From an uncultured Aquiluna sp. (GTDB lineage: Bacteria; Actinomycetota; Actinomycetes; Actinomycetales; Microbacteriaceae), in assembly GCA_913057795.1 (NCBI GenBank), contig CAJXOD010000003.1, forward strand, positions 1 to 64,000: a DNA stretch of 64,000 nucleotides, in the 5' to 3' direction. Both the position numbers and the translations under genes were made by a program. This document shows positions 1 to 9,925 of this stretch, piece after piece. Positions within the stretch are counted from its first letter, which is position 1; every line of letters starts with the position of its first letter. The notes under the pieces were generated by a model. The model was given only the letters and a program-made list of their open reading frames with translations, did not search any database and was not told where the DNA came from.

Positions 1-972
1 CAGCTTTAGCTCGCGCCACCAGATAACGTCTGTGACATCTCCAAAGGTGCAAATCATTGCAATGCCCGTGCCTTTGTCGATTTGGGCGAGTCTGTGAGCC
101 AAGATCGGAACCTCTACCCCAAAGAGGGGAGTTGTGGCTGTCTTGCCAAAGAGGTGCGCGTATCTTTGGTCATCCGGATGAGCAACTAGAGCGACACAAG
201 CTGGAATTAGCTCTGGCCGAGTGGTTTCGATAAAGATCTTGCCATCTGGACCATCGAATCCGATTCGGATATACGCACTTGGCACCTCGCGGTCTTCGAG
301 TTCCGCCTGAGCCACCGCGGTTCTAAAGCTCACATCCCACAGGGTTGGTGCCATCTGTGAGTAAGCCTCATTGCGAGCTAAGTTGTTCAAAAATGCTCTC
401 TGGGACACCAGCTGAGACTCTTTGGAGATTGTTCTATAACTTTGTGTCCAGTCCACCGAGAGACCAAGATTTCGCCACAAATTTTCAAAAGTCTTCTCGT
501 CCTCTTCGGTTAGTTGCTCACAAAGCGCGATGAAGTTTTGCCTCGAGATGGGAAGCTGGTCCTGCACTCTCGACGATTTGTTGTCTCCACCTGTTTGAGG
601 CGGTTGGAAGTCTTTGTCAAAAGGCAGCTTCGGGTCGCATCTGACTCCGTAATAGTTTTGAACTCTTCTTTCAGTTGGGAGGCCATTGTCATCCCAGCCC
701 ATTGGGTAATAGACAGCCTTGCCATTCATTCGCTTATAGCGAGCGACCACGTCAGTGTGGGTATAGCTGAAAACGTGGCCAACATGCAGAGAGCCGGAAG
801 CCGTTGGAGGAGGGGTGTCTATCGAGAAGATATCGCCTTTTAGAGCTTGAGAATCGAACTCATAAACTTTATTTACCTCCCAGGCAGGGGCCCACTTGGC
901 CTCTAGGCCCTCTACGGAGGCTTTTTCTGGGACGCTGGCAGGCCTTAGTGGCTCGGGAATGTAGTTATTCAA
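1..972 (-). CDS. valS: valyl-tRNA synthetase, N-terminal part (runs off window)
   Basis: Charges tRNA-Val with valine in the cytoplasm. Translating the minus strand gives one open frame of 324 codons from a TTG at 972 to the window edge. The HIGH-type motif reads SGSLHVGH in an N-terminal context followed by a [13 protein letters not shown] block, and the edge of the window is in the editing region ([17 protein letters not shown]), both typical of the actinobacterial class Ia ValRS. The TTG start is preceded by an AGAGG ribosome site about 10 nt upstream; no ATG lies near. It is divergent from ileS with about 70 nt between the starts. The C-terminal two thirds are outside the window, so intactness cannot be judged. 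Confidence 0.93.
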   Translation of the reverse strand, partial: MNNYIPEPLRPASVPEKASVEGLEAKWAPAWEVNKVYEFDSQALKGDIFSIDTPPPTASGSLHVGHVFSYTHTDVVARYKRMNGKAVYYPMGWDDNGLPTERRVQNYYGVRCDPKLPFDKDFQPPQTGGDNKSSRVQDQLPISRQNFIALCEQLTEEDEKTFENLWRNLGLSVDWTQSYRTISKESQLVSQRAFLNNLARNEAYSQMAPTLWDVSFRTAVAQAELEDREVPSAYIRIGFDGPDGKIFIETTRPELIPACVALVAHPDDQRYAHLFGKTATTPLFGVEVPILAHRLAQIDKGTGIAMICTFGDVTDVIWWRELKL

Positions 973-1045
973 TAGGTATGACCTCTGTATATTCGTAGTC
1001 TCTAGATTAACATTGTTCTTGACCGTTACTTCTCCGAAAGCCGTG

Positions 1046-4000
1046 ATGTATCCAAAGCACCGAAATTCCTCTCAAGGGCCAGTAGCCTCGCCCTCATTTC
1101 CTGAACTTGAAAGGGAGGTGCTGGCCTACTGGGATAAAGACGGAACTTTTCAAGAATCAATTGACCAGCGGGCTGCAACTGATGCTCCGGAGTTCGTTTT
1201 CTACGACGGCCCACCTTTTGCCAATGGACTTCCGCACTACGGTCACCTTTTAACTGGGTACGCGAAGGACCTAGTGCCTCGCTACCAAACCATGCGTGGC
1301 AAGCGCGTTGAGCGTAGGTTCGGCTGGGACACACACGGACTGCCAGCCGAAGTTGAGGCGGAGAGACTCTTAGGTATATCCGGCCGACCGGAAATCGAAA
1401 AATATGGAGTTGCTAAGTTCAATGAATTCTGCAAGACCTCCGTACTGAAGTACACCGAGGACTGGCGCAGCTACATAACTCGGCAAGCACGTTGGGTCGA
1501 CTTTGATAATGACTACAAGACTCTGGACCAGAACTATACCGAAAGTGTCATCTGGGCCTTCCAGCAGCTGTACAACAAGGGCCTGATCTACGAAGGCTTC
1601 AAGGTCTTGGCTTACTGCTGGCGTTGCGAGACCCCACTTTCAAATCATGAACTCAAGATGGACGAAGAGGTCTACCGAGATAGACAGGATCAGTCCGTAA
1701 CTGTCACTTTTGAGATAACTAGTCAGGGTGAACTTGCGGGTGTAAAAATGCTTGCATGGACAACAACACCGTGGACACTGCCAACCAACTTCGCATTGGC
1801 CGTGGGACCGAAAATTGAATATGCGCTCGTGCATGCCAAAAACAGTGACTTGGGCGATGAAAAGTTTTTAATCGCTTCGGCACTTCTGCCTAACTATGTA
1901 AAAGAACTCGGATTTGAAGATGCGGAGAGTGCGGCAGCCGCAGTATCGAAGACATACCTTGGTTCGGACCTTGCTGGTCTGAGGTACGAGCCAATTTTTG
2001 ACTTTTACACTGATGCCAATAAGTTCAGCATCGAAAATGCGTGGCAAGTGCTAGTCGGCGACTACGTAACCGCGGAGGACGGCACGGGAATTGTTCATCA
2101 AGCACCGGCCTACGGTGAAGATGATCAGATTCTCTGCAATGCCGCCGGCATTCCGACTTACGTTTCAGTCAATGAAAGAGGAGAGTTCATCTCATTGATC
2201 GCCCCGTATGAAGGGCAGCATGTTTTTGAGGCCAATAAGCCAATCACTCAGGACTTGAAAGCGAAGAATCGACTTCTCAGGCAAGCGTCCTATGACCACA
2301 GCTACCCGCATTGTTACCGATGCAAAAACCCGCTGATTTACAAGGCGGTTTCCTCGTGGTTTGTTGAGACCACAAAAGTCAGAGACCGGATGCTTGAGCT
2401 AAACCAGGAGATCAACTGGGTTCCGGATCACACCAAAAATGGTGGCTTTGGGAAATGGCTTGAGAACGTTCGCGACTGGGCCATATCAAGAAACCGGTTC
2501 TGGGGAGCACCGATACCGGTTTGGAAATCGGACGATCCCAATTACCCGAGACTCGATGTTTACGGCTCTCTGGATGAAATGGAGCGCGACTTTGGTGTTC
2601 GCCCCACTGATTTTCACAGGCCGGTTATCGACGAGCTAACTAGACCAAACCCTGATGATCCAACCGGCAAGTCGACAATGAGAAGAGTTCCGGAAGTATT
2701 GGATTGCTGGTTCGAATCTGGATCGATGCCGTTCGCTCAGGTTCATTATCCGTTCGAGAATCAGGATTGGTTTGACTCGCATTTTCCAGGCGACTATATC
2801 GTTGAATATGTGGGGCAAACCAAGGGCTGGTTTTACACGTTGCACGTTTTGTCCACGGCGTTGTTTGATCGCCCGGCTTTTAAAAACGCGGTGAGCCACG
2901 GAATTGTTTTGGGAAATGACGGACAAAAGATGTCCAAGTCCCTTCGAAACTATCCAGACGTCAATGAGGTATTTGATCGTGACGGCTCTGATGCCATGAG
3001 ATGGTTTTTGATGTCAAGCCCAATTCTTCGCGGTGGAAACATCTCAGTTACTGAACAGGGCATTCGGGAAGGCGTTCGTCAAGCCCTCTTACCCCTGTGG
3101 AATAGCTACTACTTCTTTGCTCTGTACGCCAACGCTTCCAGCTACACTGCAAGCCCATCGATGGCCTCCACTCAGTTATTAGACCGATATATTTTGGCTA
3201 AAACCCGTGAACTGATTGACTCGGTTGCTCTGGATCTTGACATATTTGATAGCTTTGCGGCCTCTGCCAAAGTCCGGGATTTCGCTGAAGTGCTTACCAA
3301 TTGGTACATCCGTCGCTCCAGAGACCGTTTCTGGGAAGGTGATAAGGATGCCTTCGACACTCTCTACACGGTTCTAGAGGCGGCATTCAGGGTTATCGCC
3401 CCAATGCTGCCGTTGGTAGCCGAAGAGATGTGGCGTGGTCTGACTAACGGTCGCTCTGTTCACCTAGAAAGCTGGCCGGAGGCCGAGGAGTTCCTGCAGG
3501 ATGCTCAGCTGGTTCGGGATATGGACGCGATCCGCGAGGCGGCATCCTCTGGGCTTTCATTGAGGAAGTCTTCAGGTATTCGCGTGAGGCAACCTCTGGC
3601 AAAAATAACTCTGGCTGTAGTTGGCTCTGAGACTCTGCGTGATTACGCGGAGTTATTGGCTGACGAACTAAACGTGAAGAAAGTGGACATCGTGGAGGCC
3701 AACTCCGAAACCTCCTCGAGTTTCGGCCTAAGGCAGTCGCTGTCCGTAAACGCCAGGGCCCTAGGACCCAGAGTTGGCAAAGATGTTCAGCGAATAATTG
3801 GCCAAGCTAAGTTGGGCAACTGGGAGCAGCTGGCCGAGGGGATCTTCGTTGATGGCACATTGCTCATGGAGCCCGAGTATGAGTTGACTCTGGTTGCGGA
3901 CAATGAATCCAGTGATTTTGCAGTTGGAGTCACCAGCTCCGGCTTCGTTCTGCTTGACACTCGACTTACGCCAGAGCTTCAATCGGAGGGTCTAGCCAGA

Positions 4001-4234
4001 GATACGATTCGACACATTCAGCAGGCGAGAAAAGATTTCGGACTTGATGTTTCGGACCGCATTTCGCTGAAGCTTGCTTGCGATGAAGAATCACTGACTG
4101 CTCTGGAAACCCACTCGGATTTGATTTCAAGGGAAACCTTGGCCAGTGACATTGAAGTTGTTGCGGGTCAAATAGCGGCGCCTCTCTCAGTCGGCGAAAC
4201 CGGGTCCATCGAGATAACTTTGGCCAAAAAATGA
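1046..4234 (+). CDS. ileS: isoleucyl-tRNA synthetase
   Basis: Charges tRNA-Ile with isoleucine. The protein is 1062 aa from the ATG at 1046. It has the HIGH motif as HYGH (residues 64-67), a WDTHGLP block, the editing domain, and KMSKS at 628-632 ([10 protein letters not shown]), followed by an anticodon-binding C-terminal region. Length over 1000 aa and the [10 protein letters not shown] signature match the eukaryote-like IleRS2 clade common in Actinobacteria. Start choice: ATG 1046 has a GAAAG ribosome site at 1036-1040; GTG 1043 and TTG 1013 are in frame alternatives. The stop overlaps the folC start (ATGA). Actinobacterial ileS genes often have a T-box leader, but the gap to valS is too short for one here. 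Confidence 0.95.
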   Translation: MYPKHRNSSQGPVASPSFPELEREVLAYWDKDGTFQESIDQRAATDAPEFVFYDGPPFANGLPHYGHLLTGYAKDLVPRYQTMRGKRVERRFGWDTHGLPAEVEAERLLGISGRPEIEKYGVAKFNEFCKTSVLKYTEDWRSYITRQARWVDFDNDYKTLDQNYTESVIWAFQQLYNKGLIYEGFKVLAYCWRCETPLSNHELKMDEEVYRDRQDQSVTVTFEITSQGELAGVKMLAWTTTPWTLPTNFALAVGPKIEYALVHAKNSDLGDEKFLIASALLPNYVKELGFEDAESAAAAVSKTYLGSDLAGLRYEPIFDFYTDANKFSIENAWQVLVGDYVTAEDGTGIVHQAPAYGEDDQILCNAAGIPTYVSVNERGEFISLIAPYEGQHVFEANKPITQDLKAKNRLLRQASYDHSYPHCYRCKNPLIYKAVSSWFVETTKVRDRMLELNQEINWVPDHTKNGGFGKWLENVRDWAISRNRFWGAPIPVWKSDDPNYPRLDVYGSLDEMERDFGVRPTDFHRPVIDELTRPNPDDPTGKSTMRRVPEVLDCWFESGSMPFAQVHYPFENQDWFDSHFPGDYIVEYVGQTKGWFYTLHVLSTALFDRPAFKNAVSHGIVLGNDGQKMSKSLRNYPDVNEVFDRDGSDAMRWFLMSSPILRGGNISVTEQGIREGVRQALLPLWNSYYFFALYANASSYTASPSMASTQLLDRYILAKTRELIDSVALDLDIFDSFAASAKVRDFAEVLTNWYIRRSRDRFWEGDKDAFDTLYTVLEAAFRVIAPMLPLVAEEMWRGLTNGRSVHLESWPEAEEFLQDAQLVRDMDAIREAASSGLSLRKSSGIRVRQPLAKITLAVVGSETLRDYAELLADELNVKKVDIVEANSETSSSFGLRQSLSVNARALGPRVGKDVQRIIGQAKLGNWEQLAEGIFVDGTLLMEPEYELTLVADNESSDFAVGVTSSGFVLLDTRLTPELQSEGLARDTIRHIQQARKDFGLDVSDRISLKLACDEESLTALETHSDLISRETLASDIEVVAGQIAAPLSVGETGSIEITLAKK

Positions 4235-5589
4235 ACTCCGACAGCCAACCTCAATCTATCAACGAGGTGCTTGCCGCCCTTTACGCAAGGAAGCCTGAGA
4301 GCCAAATTAGGCCTCGCCTGGAGCCCACCAGGCGCCTCGTGGAAATGATGGGAAATCCTCAAAACAATTACAAAATAATTCACATCACTGGCACCAACGG
4401 CAAGAGTTCGACAGCGAGAATGGTTGAGCGGTTGCTCAGAGAGCACGGGCTCAGAACCGGAAGGTTGACCAGTCCTCATCTAGTCTCCTTCAACGAGCGC
4501 ATTGCTCTTGACGGTGAGCCGGTAGAGGATCAGTTGATCATCGAGGCCTACCAGGAGAACCTGGTGCTATTGCAGCTTGTAGACCAAGAGCTCACAGACA
4601 AGGGTGAAGGTCCGCTTACTTTCTTCGAAGCATTCACAGCACTCGCTTTTCACGTCTTTTCGGACGCTCCGATTGATGTTTTGGTTCTTGAGGTTGGAAT
4701 CGGGGGAGAGTGGGATGCCACGAATGTTGCCGATGCAGATGTCGCAGTATTCACGGCGATAGACCTTGATCATCGGGAAACGCTGGGTGACACCGTAGAG
4801 GAGATCGCTCAAACTAAGGCCGGCATCACAAAGCAGAATTCGATTGTGGTGTCGAGCTTTCAGCAGCCAAGCGTGGCGTCAATTCTGCGCACCCGAGCAT
4901 TCCAAGAGGTTTTCATGGCGGGTGAAGAATTTGGATACTCCGAGATAAGCCCAGATGGATTCGGAACCAGGTTCAGCGTCAAGGGGATTTGGGCTGAATA
5001 CCCCGAGCTCTGGATGCCAATTATTGGCCAACACCAAGCAGAGAACGCAGCAACCGCAATTGTCGCCACCGAAGCATTCTTAGGTAGGGCAATCGCCGAC
5101 GAGGTTCTCAGGAGTGCTCTTGCAGACTCGGTTAGTCCCGGGAGACTTCAGGTCATAAGTAAGCAACCGCTGGTTGTTATAGATGGGGCTCACAACCCAG
5201 CCGGGTTAGTAAGCCTCAGGAACTCTATTCAGTGGCACTTTGGCGCACCAAGAGCAATAGGGGTAGTTGGAATGCTTCGAGAAAAAGACATTCAGTCTTC
5301 GGCTCAGGAGCTAATTGGAGTATTCGACCATCTCATAGTTACCTCGGCGCCTGGAGAGCGAGGCCTTCCGGCCTCCGACCTGGCAAACAGTTTTTCCGAT
5401 GAGGGGCTAGTCGTCGATGAAATAGTCCCTGAGTTCTGGTCGGCCTACGAGCAGGCAATTAGGCTTGGGGCAAGCACTGAGCGGCCTGTCTTTATCACCG
5501 GGTCGCTCTACCTGGTTGGCGCAGTACTTGAAAAGCTTCAGCTGGAAAATTCGAAACCGAGCGATCAGGATGGGCAAGAAGTTGAGTAA
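4231..5589 (+). CDS. folC: bifunctional folylpolyglutamate synthase / dihydrofolate synthase
   Basis: Adds glutamate to dihydropteroate or to folates, the last steps of folate synthesis and retention. 452 aa, a normal length. A Mur-ligase-type P-loop, GTNGKSS, is at residues 54-60, followed by the [12 protein letters not shown] block typical of FolC, and DGAHNPAG marks the C-terminal glutamate ligase domain. The ATG overlaps the ileS stop by 4 nt, and the 3' end overlaps the next gene by 20 nt, so the genes are probably co-transcribed. Confidence 0.95.
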   Translation: MNSDSQPQSINEVLAALYARKPESQIRPRLEPTRRLVEMMGNPQNNYKIIHITGTNGKSSTARMVERLLREHGLRTGRLTSPHLVSFNERIALDGEPVEDQLIIEAYQENLVLLQLVDQELTDKGEGPLTFFEAFTALAFHVFSDAPIDVLVLEVGIGGEWDATNVADADVAVFTAIDLDHRETLGDTVEEIAQTKAGITKQNSIVVSSFQQPSVASILRTRAFQEVFMAGEEFGYSEISPDGFGTRFSVKGIWAEYPELWMPIIGQHQAENAATAIVATEAFLGRAIADEVLRSALADSVSPGRLQVISKQPLVVIDGAHNPAGLVSLRNSIQWHFGAPRAIGVVGMLREKDIQSSAQELIGVFDHLIVTSAPGERGLPASDLANSFSDEGLVVDEIVPEFWSAYEQAIRLGASTERPVFITGSLYLVGAVLEKLQLENSKPSDQDGQEVE

Positions 5590-5986
5590 AAGGTCTTCAA
5601 AACGAGCTCTCGGATCCATCGCACTTAGTTTCGAGGCCTTCGTGGTGTTTTTCGCCACCCTGACTGCTTTTGGGCTAAAGGCATCTGGCGTAAGCCCGAA
5701 TTTGCCGCGCGTTGAGATAATTTGGGCCATTGGGTTGGGCGTCGCTCTTCTTTGCATTCTCACCCCTGCTCTGCTTTCTAAGCCATGGGGTTACTTCATT
5801 GGCTGGGGGATTCAGGTCGCGGTTTTGGCTTCTGGTTTCTGGCTGTGGGGCATGTTTGTAATCGGCGCCATGGTCGCTGGAATGTGGATTTGGGCGATGG
5901 TGGCCGGTGGCACAATAGACAAAGCACGAGCAAATTATGAAAAAATGAACGAAAAGGATCCAAATGCAGACACTAGTTCTATGTAA
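5570..5986 (+). CDS. DUF4233 membrane protein
   Basis: A 138-aa protein of unknown function. After a basic N-terminus ([11 protein letters not shown]) it shows about four hydrophobic segments between residues 12 and 110 and a charged tail. This family (DUF4233) sits between folC and ndk in many Actinobacteria, exactly as here, so the assignment rests on position and topology. The ATG at 5570 lies inside the folC end; a longer reading frame reaches upstream but would run through folC, so it was not used. The 3' end overlaps ndk by 23 nt. No catalytic motif is visible. Confidence 0.85.
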   Translation: MGKKLSKRSSKRALGSIALSFEAFVVFFATLTAFGLKASGVSPNLPRVEIIWAIGLGVALLCILTPALLSKPWGYFIGWGIQVAVLASGFWLWGMFVIGAMVAGMWIWAMVAGGTIDKARANYEKMNEKDPNADTSSM

Positions 5987-6371
5987 GCCGGACGCGGTTC
6001 GTCGTAATCTGATCGGCGAAATTATTCGACGATGCGAGCAAAAGGGCTACGTGGTTGCAAAGCTGGCAAAATTGGTGCCATCAAGACAGCTACTCGCGCA
6101 GCACTACCTTGAGCACGAGGGAAAGCCCTTCTATGAGCCATTGATGGAGTTCATGCTTTCTGGAGAGGTTGTTGCAATAGCCCTCGAGGGCGAACGTGTC
6201 ATAGAGGGATTCAGGGCCCTAGCCGGCTCCACTGAACCAACATTGGCGGCTCCAGGTACCATCCGCGGCGACCTAGGAAGAGATTGGGGGACGAAGGTTG
6301 TTCAGAACTTGGTTCACGGTTCGGATTCGGATGAGAGCGCTGCTCGAGAATTGGCCCTCTGGTTTAGCTAG
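5964..6371 (+). CDS. ndk: nucleoside diphosphate kinase
   Basis: Transfers phosphate from ATP to nucleoside diphosphates through a phosphohistidine. 135 aa, typical length. N-terminal TLVLCKPDAV and the active-site NLVHGSDS with catalytic His118 are intact, as is the RGD(L/F) loop near residue 101. It overlaps the DUF4233 gene by 23 nt and is the last gene of the ileS-folC operon; no clear terminator follows before the convergent VKOR gene. Confidence 0.97.
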   Translation: MQTLVLCKPDAVRRNLIGEIIRRCEQKGYVVAKLAKLVPSRQLLAQHYLEHEGKPFYEPLMEFMLSGEVVAIALEGERVIEGFRALAGSTEPTLAAPGTIRGDLGRDWGTKVVQNLVHGSDSDESAARELALWFS

Positions 6372-6389
6372 CTCTTACTTTAGCTCGGT

Positions 6390-6956
6390 CTAAATAAGGG
6401 TTATCCAGTAGTCCCAGAACTGAATCAAGATCAAGACAATCAAAATTAGGTAGCTCATCAGGGTAAGAACCCAGCTCCATGAAAAAATAAAATCCCCGAG
6501 CTTTTCGTTCTTGCCCAAATTTCCATCTTTCATGGTTTTGCCTAAAATCATCCAGAACAGCGGGATTGTTGCTGCCCAAGCCACCATGCAGTAAATGCAA
6601 AGGGAGCCGATTACGTAGGCAGACTGCGTAAATAGCCAGACGGTGAAACCAAGAGCGAATACGTGCCCTATCAGAAACAGTCTCCAGAACCATGGTGCAA
6701 ACTTTGCTCCGGCTAGAATCGCCATTCCTACCAAGATCGGCGCAATAAACGCGGCTACACCGATTAGCGGATTCGGAAAGCCCAGAAGAGCAGCCTGTTC
6801 GCTGAGCATTACGGACTTGCAGCTCAGGATGGGGGATATGTCGCAAGACGCGCTGGCCCCGGGATTTTCGGCGACATGGAGTCGTTCGAGCGTCAGGCCG
6901 AAGCTAGCGATCCAGCCCATAACACCCATTGAGATAAGGGCAATCGGAAATAGCAT
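6390..6956 (-). CDS. vitamin K epoxide reductase (VKOR) family protein
   Basis: Bacterial VKOR homologues reoxidise a DsbA-like partner and pass electrons to quinone, so they support disulfide formation outside the membrane. 188 aa with about five membrane segments. The loop cysteines Cys38 and Cys46 and the catalytic pair CIYC (Cys120 and Cys123) are present, as expected of the family. No fused thioredoxin domain is visible. Start: ATG 6956 has no ribosome site but a GATAAT hexamer ends exactly 6 nt before it, which suits a leaderless mRNA; a TTG at 6983 would add 9 residues including CDNC. The gene is convergent with ndk and divergent from rne. Confidence 0.9.
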   Translation of the reverse strand: MLFPIALISMGVMGWIASFGLTLERLHVAENPGASASCDISPILSCKSVMLSEQAALLGFPNPLIGVAAFIAPILVGMAILAGAKFAPWFWRLFLIGHVFALGFTVWLFTQSAYVIGSLCIYCMVAWAATIPLFWMILGKTMKDGNLGKNEKLGDFIFSWSWVLTLMSYLILIVLILIQFWDYWITLI

Positions 6957-6962
6957 GGAGCA

Positions 6963-6968
6963 ATTATC
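6963..6968 (-). promoter_or_regulatory. -10 element, leaderless start of the VKOR gene
   Basis: Minus-strand GATAAT lies 6 nt before ATG 6956. Transcription would then begin at or next to the A of the ATG. No good -35 hexamer is visible at the usual distance, so this is a plausible but unproven site. Confidence 0.5.
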
Positions 6969-7138
6969 GCATTTTGGTAACAAGTCATGGCATACTTACG
7001 AAAGATGTATTCACACTTACATCAAAGATTTTTTTCGGAGAGCGATATGCCCCGAAGAATAAGAATTAGATTCCGGCTGAGGCTTGAATCATTAGAACAG
7101 GCCCGGCGGGTGTGAACCTAAGGGCTACAGAGGCATAA

Positions 7139-9189
7139 GTGGCTGAGAACAAAGATATTCCAGAAAAAGCAGTTCCAAAAAAGGCGGCTGTCAAAAAAGT
7201 CGCCGATGAAAAAACAGTCGACAAAAAAGTAGTCGCGAAAAAACCAGCAGTGAAAAAAGAAGCTGTGCCAAAAGTTGTGGCAATGAAAGACGAGCCTAAG
7301 AAGCCAATGAGCATTCAGCTCATCTTTCAGGCACCAGACCTCCCCACTCCAAAAGTAAATCCTCGAAGCGGCAAGCTGGCTGAGGAGGAGAACGTTGAAG
7401 CCCCGACTAGGTCTGCTCCGACCAGGTCCGCTCCGAGTAGAACCAGACAGCGAAACAAGCCCGAGGGTGAAGCCAAGCAAAACACCGCTCAAAACGCCAC
7501 GCAAAACACCACGGACGAACCGGTCGAAGAAAAAGATTCGGGGTCGACGAGGGTTGCCGCAAAGCGCCAGCGCCGTAAGGATTCGCGGGATACCGGGCGC
7601 CGCAGGACTGCAGTTACCGAGTCTGAGTTTTTAGCAAGAAGAGAATCTGTTGATCGTCGAATGGTTGTTCGAGAGAAGGACGCTCGGGTTCAAATCGGAG
7701 TTCTCGAAGACGGGCTCTTGGTTGAGCATTACGTAGCCGAAAGCCAGGGCGGCTCACTTATTGGAAATGTTTATCTTGGCAAAGTGCAGAACGTACTGCC
7801 TTCCATGGAAGCCGCGTTCGTCGACATCGGACGTGGCCGAAACGCCGTTTTGTATCGGGTGAGGTGGATTGGGACGCCGCTGAAACCGGAAACCAACCCA
7901 GAAGAATTGAGCTAGCACTAAAGTCTGGCGACCAAGTCTTGGTTCAAGTAACTAAGGACCCGGTTGGCCAAAAAGGAGCAAGGCTCACCTCGCAAATCTC
8001 TCTTCCCGGACGCTTCCTGGTTTACGTTCCTGGTGGCAACATGTCTGGAATTTCGAGGAAGCTACCCGAAGGCGAGAGGCAGCGACTAAAGCAAATTTTG
8101 AAGCACTCTTTGCCCGAAGACGCCGGAGTCATCGTGAGGACGGCTGCGGAGGGTGCCACTGAAGATCAACTCACTCTTGACGTTGAGAGACTAAAGATGC
8201 AGTGGGAGAACATAAACAGCGAGGTAGCAAAGGGCAAAGCACCAACGCTCCTCCACAGCGAACCAGACCTGCTGGTAAAAATCATTCGAGACGTATTCAA
8301 CGAAGACTTCACGGAGCTAGTTGTTTCGGGAGAAGAGTCCCTAGAGACAATCAGACAGTATCTGGAATCTGTGGCGCCTGAACTAATTGAGCGTCTGGTC
8401 CAGTACACCTCTAGCGAGGACGTGTTCGATAACTATCGACTCGGGGATCAAATTATCAAGGCTTTGGACAGGAAGGTCTTCCTTCCCTCCGGAGGATCTC
8501 TGGTGATTGATCGAACCGAGGCTATGACGGTTGTGGATGTGAACACCGGCAAATTTATCGGATCTGGAGGAAACCTCGAAGAGACGGTCACGAAGAACAA
8601 CCTGGAGGCGGCTGAGGAACTCGTTCGACAGCTACGGTTGCGCGACATTGGCGGAATCGTCGTGGTGGACTTTATTGACATGATTCAAGAGTCAAACCAG
8701 GAGATGGTTCGAAGACGCCTTTTGGAGTGCCTATCAAGGGATCGAACTAAAAACCAGGTCGGCGAAATTACATCACTTGGACTTGTCCAGATGACAAGAA
8801 AGAAAATTGGTCTCGGATTACTTGAAACTTTCTCAGAGCCCTGTGACTGCTGTGCTGGAAGAGGTGTAGTGGTTCACGACGAGCCGAGGTTCAGGATGCC
8901 GGAAGTCTCGGAGAACAAGCGAACCAAGAAAAAAGAGAAGGCTAAGCCGACCGTGGTCAAAAAAATTGTGACGGCCGAGCAAGCTGACGCATTCAAGAAC
9001 GTAGTGAACCAGATCGCGAGTGCCGGTCATTCGAGTGATGAAGCGGTTCTTCAGGCAAAGAAGGAGCCAGAAGGTACGACTGAAATCCTTAACGCTGTGC
9101 TTGATTCGCTTCCTGAGGCCGAGAATGTGCCCAAGCCAAAGCGTAGACGTGCGACCTCAGCAGGTAAGCTCTCAATTACAACCGAGTAA
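7139..9189 (+). pseudogene. rne: ribonuclease E/G, frameshifted (or one-base sequence error)
   Basis: RNase E/G cuts single-stranded RNA in mRNA decay and rRNA/tRNA maturation. The GTG at 7139 (AGAGG site at 7129-7133) opens a Lys/Ala-rich low-complexity N-terminus and the start of the S1 domain up to about 7860 (GRGRNAVLY); the sequence then continues correctly only in the next frame (GEVDWDAAE, QPRRIELALKSGDQ...). The catalytic region with VVDVNTG and VVDFIDM, and the Zn-link CDCCAGRG, are intact in the second frame to 9189. One base is missing between about 7846 and 7862, next to a TTTT run; read as is, the first frame stops at 7915. Because rne is normally essential in Actinobacteria and everything else is well preserved, an assembly error is as likely as a real lesion. 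Confidence 0.85.
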
Positions 9190-9203
9190 AACGCGGTTGC
9201 GTG

Positions 9204-9232
9204 TTGCTCACTCGCGGTTTAGTTGCTAAACT
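9204..9232 (+). promoter_or_regulatory. promoter of rplU-rpmA
   Basis: TTGCTC (9204-9209) and TAAACT (9227-9232) are spaced by exactly 17 nt, just after the rne stop. Transcription would start near 9239, leaving about 55 nt of leader. The -10 overlaps a small inverted repeat, GTTTAG-TTG-CTAAAC (9217-9231). rpsT has the same -35 hexamer and the same spacing. Confidence 0.6.
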
Positions 9233-9293
9233 TCGAGGCTGTTGCTCACGTTCTGTGGTTCAACAAGATTTCCCCTAATAGTTAGGTCATAAA

Positions 9294-9599
9294 GTGGTTT
9301 ACGCAATTGTTCGAGCTGGTGGACGCCAGGAAAAGGTTGAGGTCGGCACCATTGTGACCATGAACCGCATCAAGGCGTCTTCGGGCTCCATTGAGCTACC
9401 GGCTGTTTTGTTGGTCGATGGTGACAAAGTCACCTCAGACTCACAGTCTCTTTCCAAGGTTAAGGTTGTTGCAGAGGTTCTTGACCAGTTGCGAGGCCCA
9501 AAGATTTCGATTCAAAAATACAAAAACAAGACCGGATACAAGAAGCGCCAGGGTCACCGTCAAGACTTGACTCGCGTCCAGGTCACAGAGATCAAGTAA
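9294..9599 (+). CDS. rplU: 50S ribosomal protein bL21
   Basis: Large-subunit ribosomal protein that binds 23S rRNA. 101 aa, the usual length; the N-terminal [17 protein letters not shown] and the basic C-terminal part with [15 protein letters not shown] are characteristic. The start is GTG at 9294, with AGG (9282-9284) upstream. It is followed 14 nt later by rpmA, the standard bL21-bL27 pair. Confidence 0.98.
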   Translation: MVYAIVRAGGRQEKVEVGTIVTMNRIKASSGSIELPAVLLVDGDKVTSDSQSLSKVKVVAEVLDQLRGPKISIQKYKNKTGYKKRQGHRQDLTRVQVTEIK

Positions 9600-9613
9600 C
9601 TAGGAGTTAGACA

Positions 9614-9865
9614 ATGGCATCCAAAAAGGGAGTTAGCTCCACACGTAACGGCCGCGACTCGAACTCTCAGCGTCTTGGCGTAAAGCGTCACGACGGTCAG
9701 GCAGTGAATGCCGGCGAAATAATTGTTCGCCAGCGTGGCACTCACTTCCACCCGGGAGTAAATGTTGGCCGCGGTAAGGACGACACTTTGTTCGCACTTG
9801 CGGCAGGCGCAGTCAAATTTGGCGCAAAGGCAGGCCGACGAGTAGTAAACATCGTCACCCTGTAA
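9614..9865 (+). CDS. rpmA: 50S ribosomal protein bL27
   Basis: Large-subunit protein whose N-terminus reaches the peptidyl-transferase centre. 83 aa. The N-terminal [16 protein letters not shown] and the GVKRHDGQ and [10 protein letters not shown] blocks are typical. It lacks the cleaved N-terminal extension found in Firmicutes. TAGGAG lies 8 nt before the ATG. An intrinsic terminator follows directly. Confidence 0.98.
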   Translation: MASKKGVSSTRNGRDSNSQRLGVKRHDGQAVNAGEIIVRQRGTHFHPGVNVGRGKDDTLFALAAGAVKFGAKAGRRVVNIVTL

Positions 9866-9877
9866 CAGGATTAGGCA

Positions 9878-9911
9878 AAAAGGCGAACCTGGACCAGGTT
9901 CGCCTTTTTTT
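9878..9911 (+). terminator. intrinsic terminator after rpmA
   Basis: A perfect 10-bp stem (9881-9890 with 9896-9905, AGGCGAACCT and its complement) around a 5-nt loop, with a run of T after it and A before it. It ends only about 14 nt before the obgE ATG. Confidence 0.92.
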
Positions 9912-9925
9912 GTAGGGAGGGAAAA

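Noticed and set aside
973..1045. T-box leader ahead of ileS
   Set aside because: T-boxes occur before ileS in some Actinobacteria, but here only about 70 nt separate the divergent valS and ileS starts, too short for the structure, and no T-box core sequence is seen.
6364..6846. 160-codon minus-strand frame overlapping the VKOR gene
   Set aside because: It is an alternative frame of the same strand; the VKOR frame has the conserved cysteines and membrane pattern.
7846..7866. Programmed frameshift signal in rne
   Set aside because: No X-XXY-YYZ heptamer is in the zero frame and no stem directly follows; a plain indel is the simpler reading.
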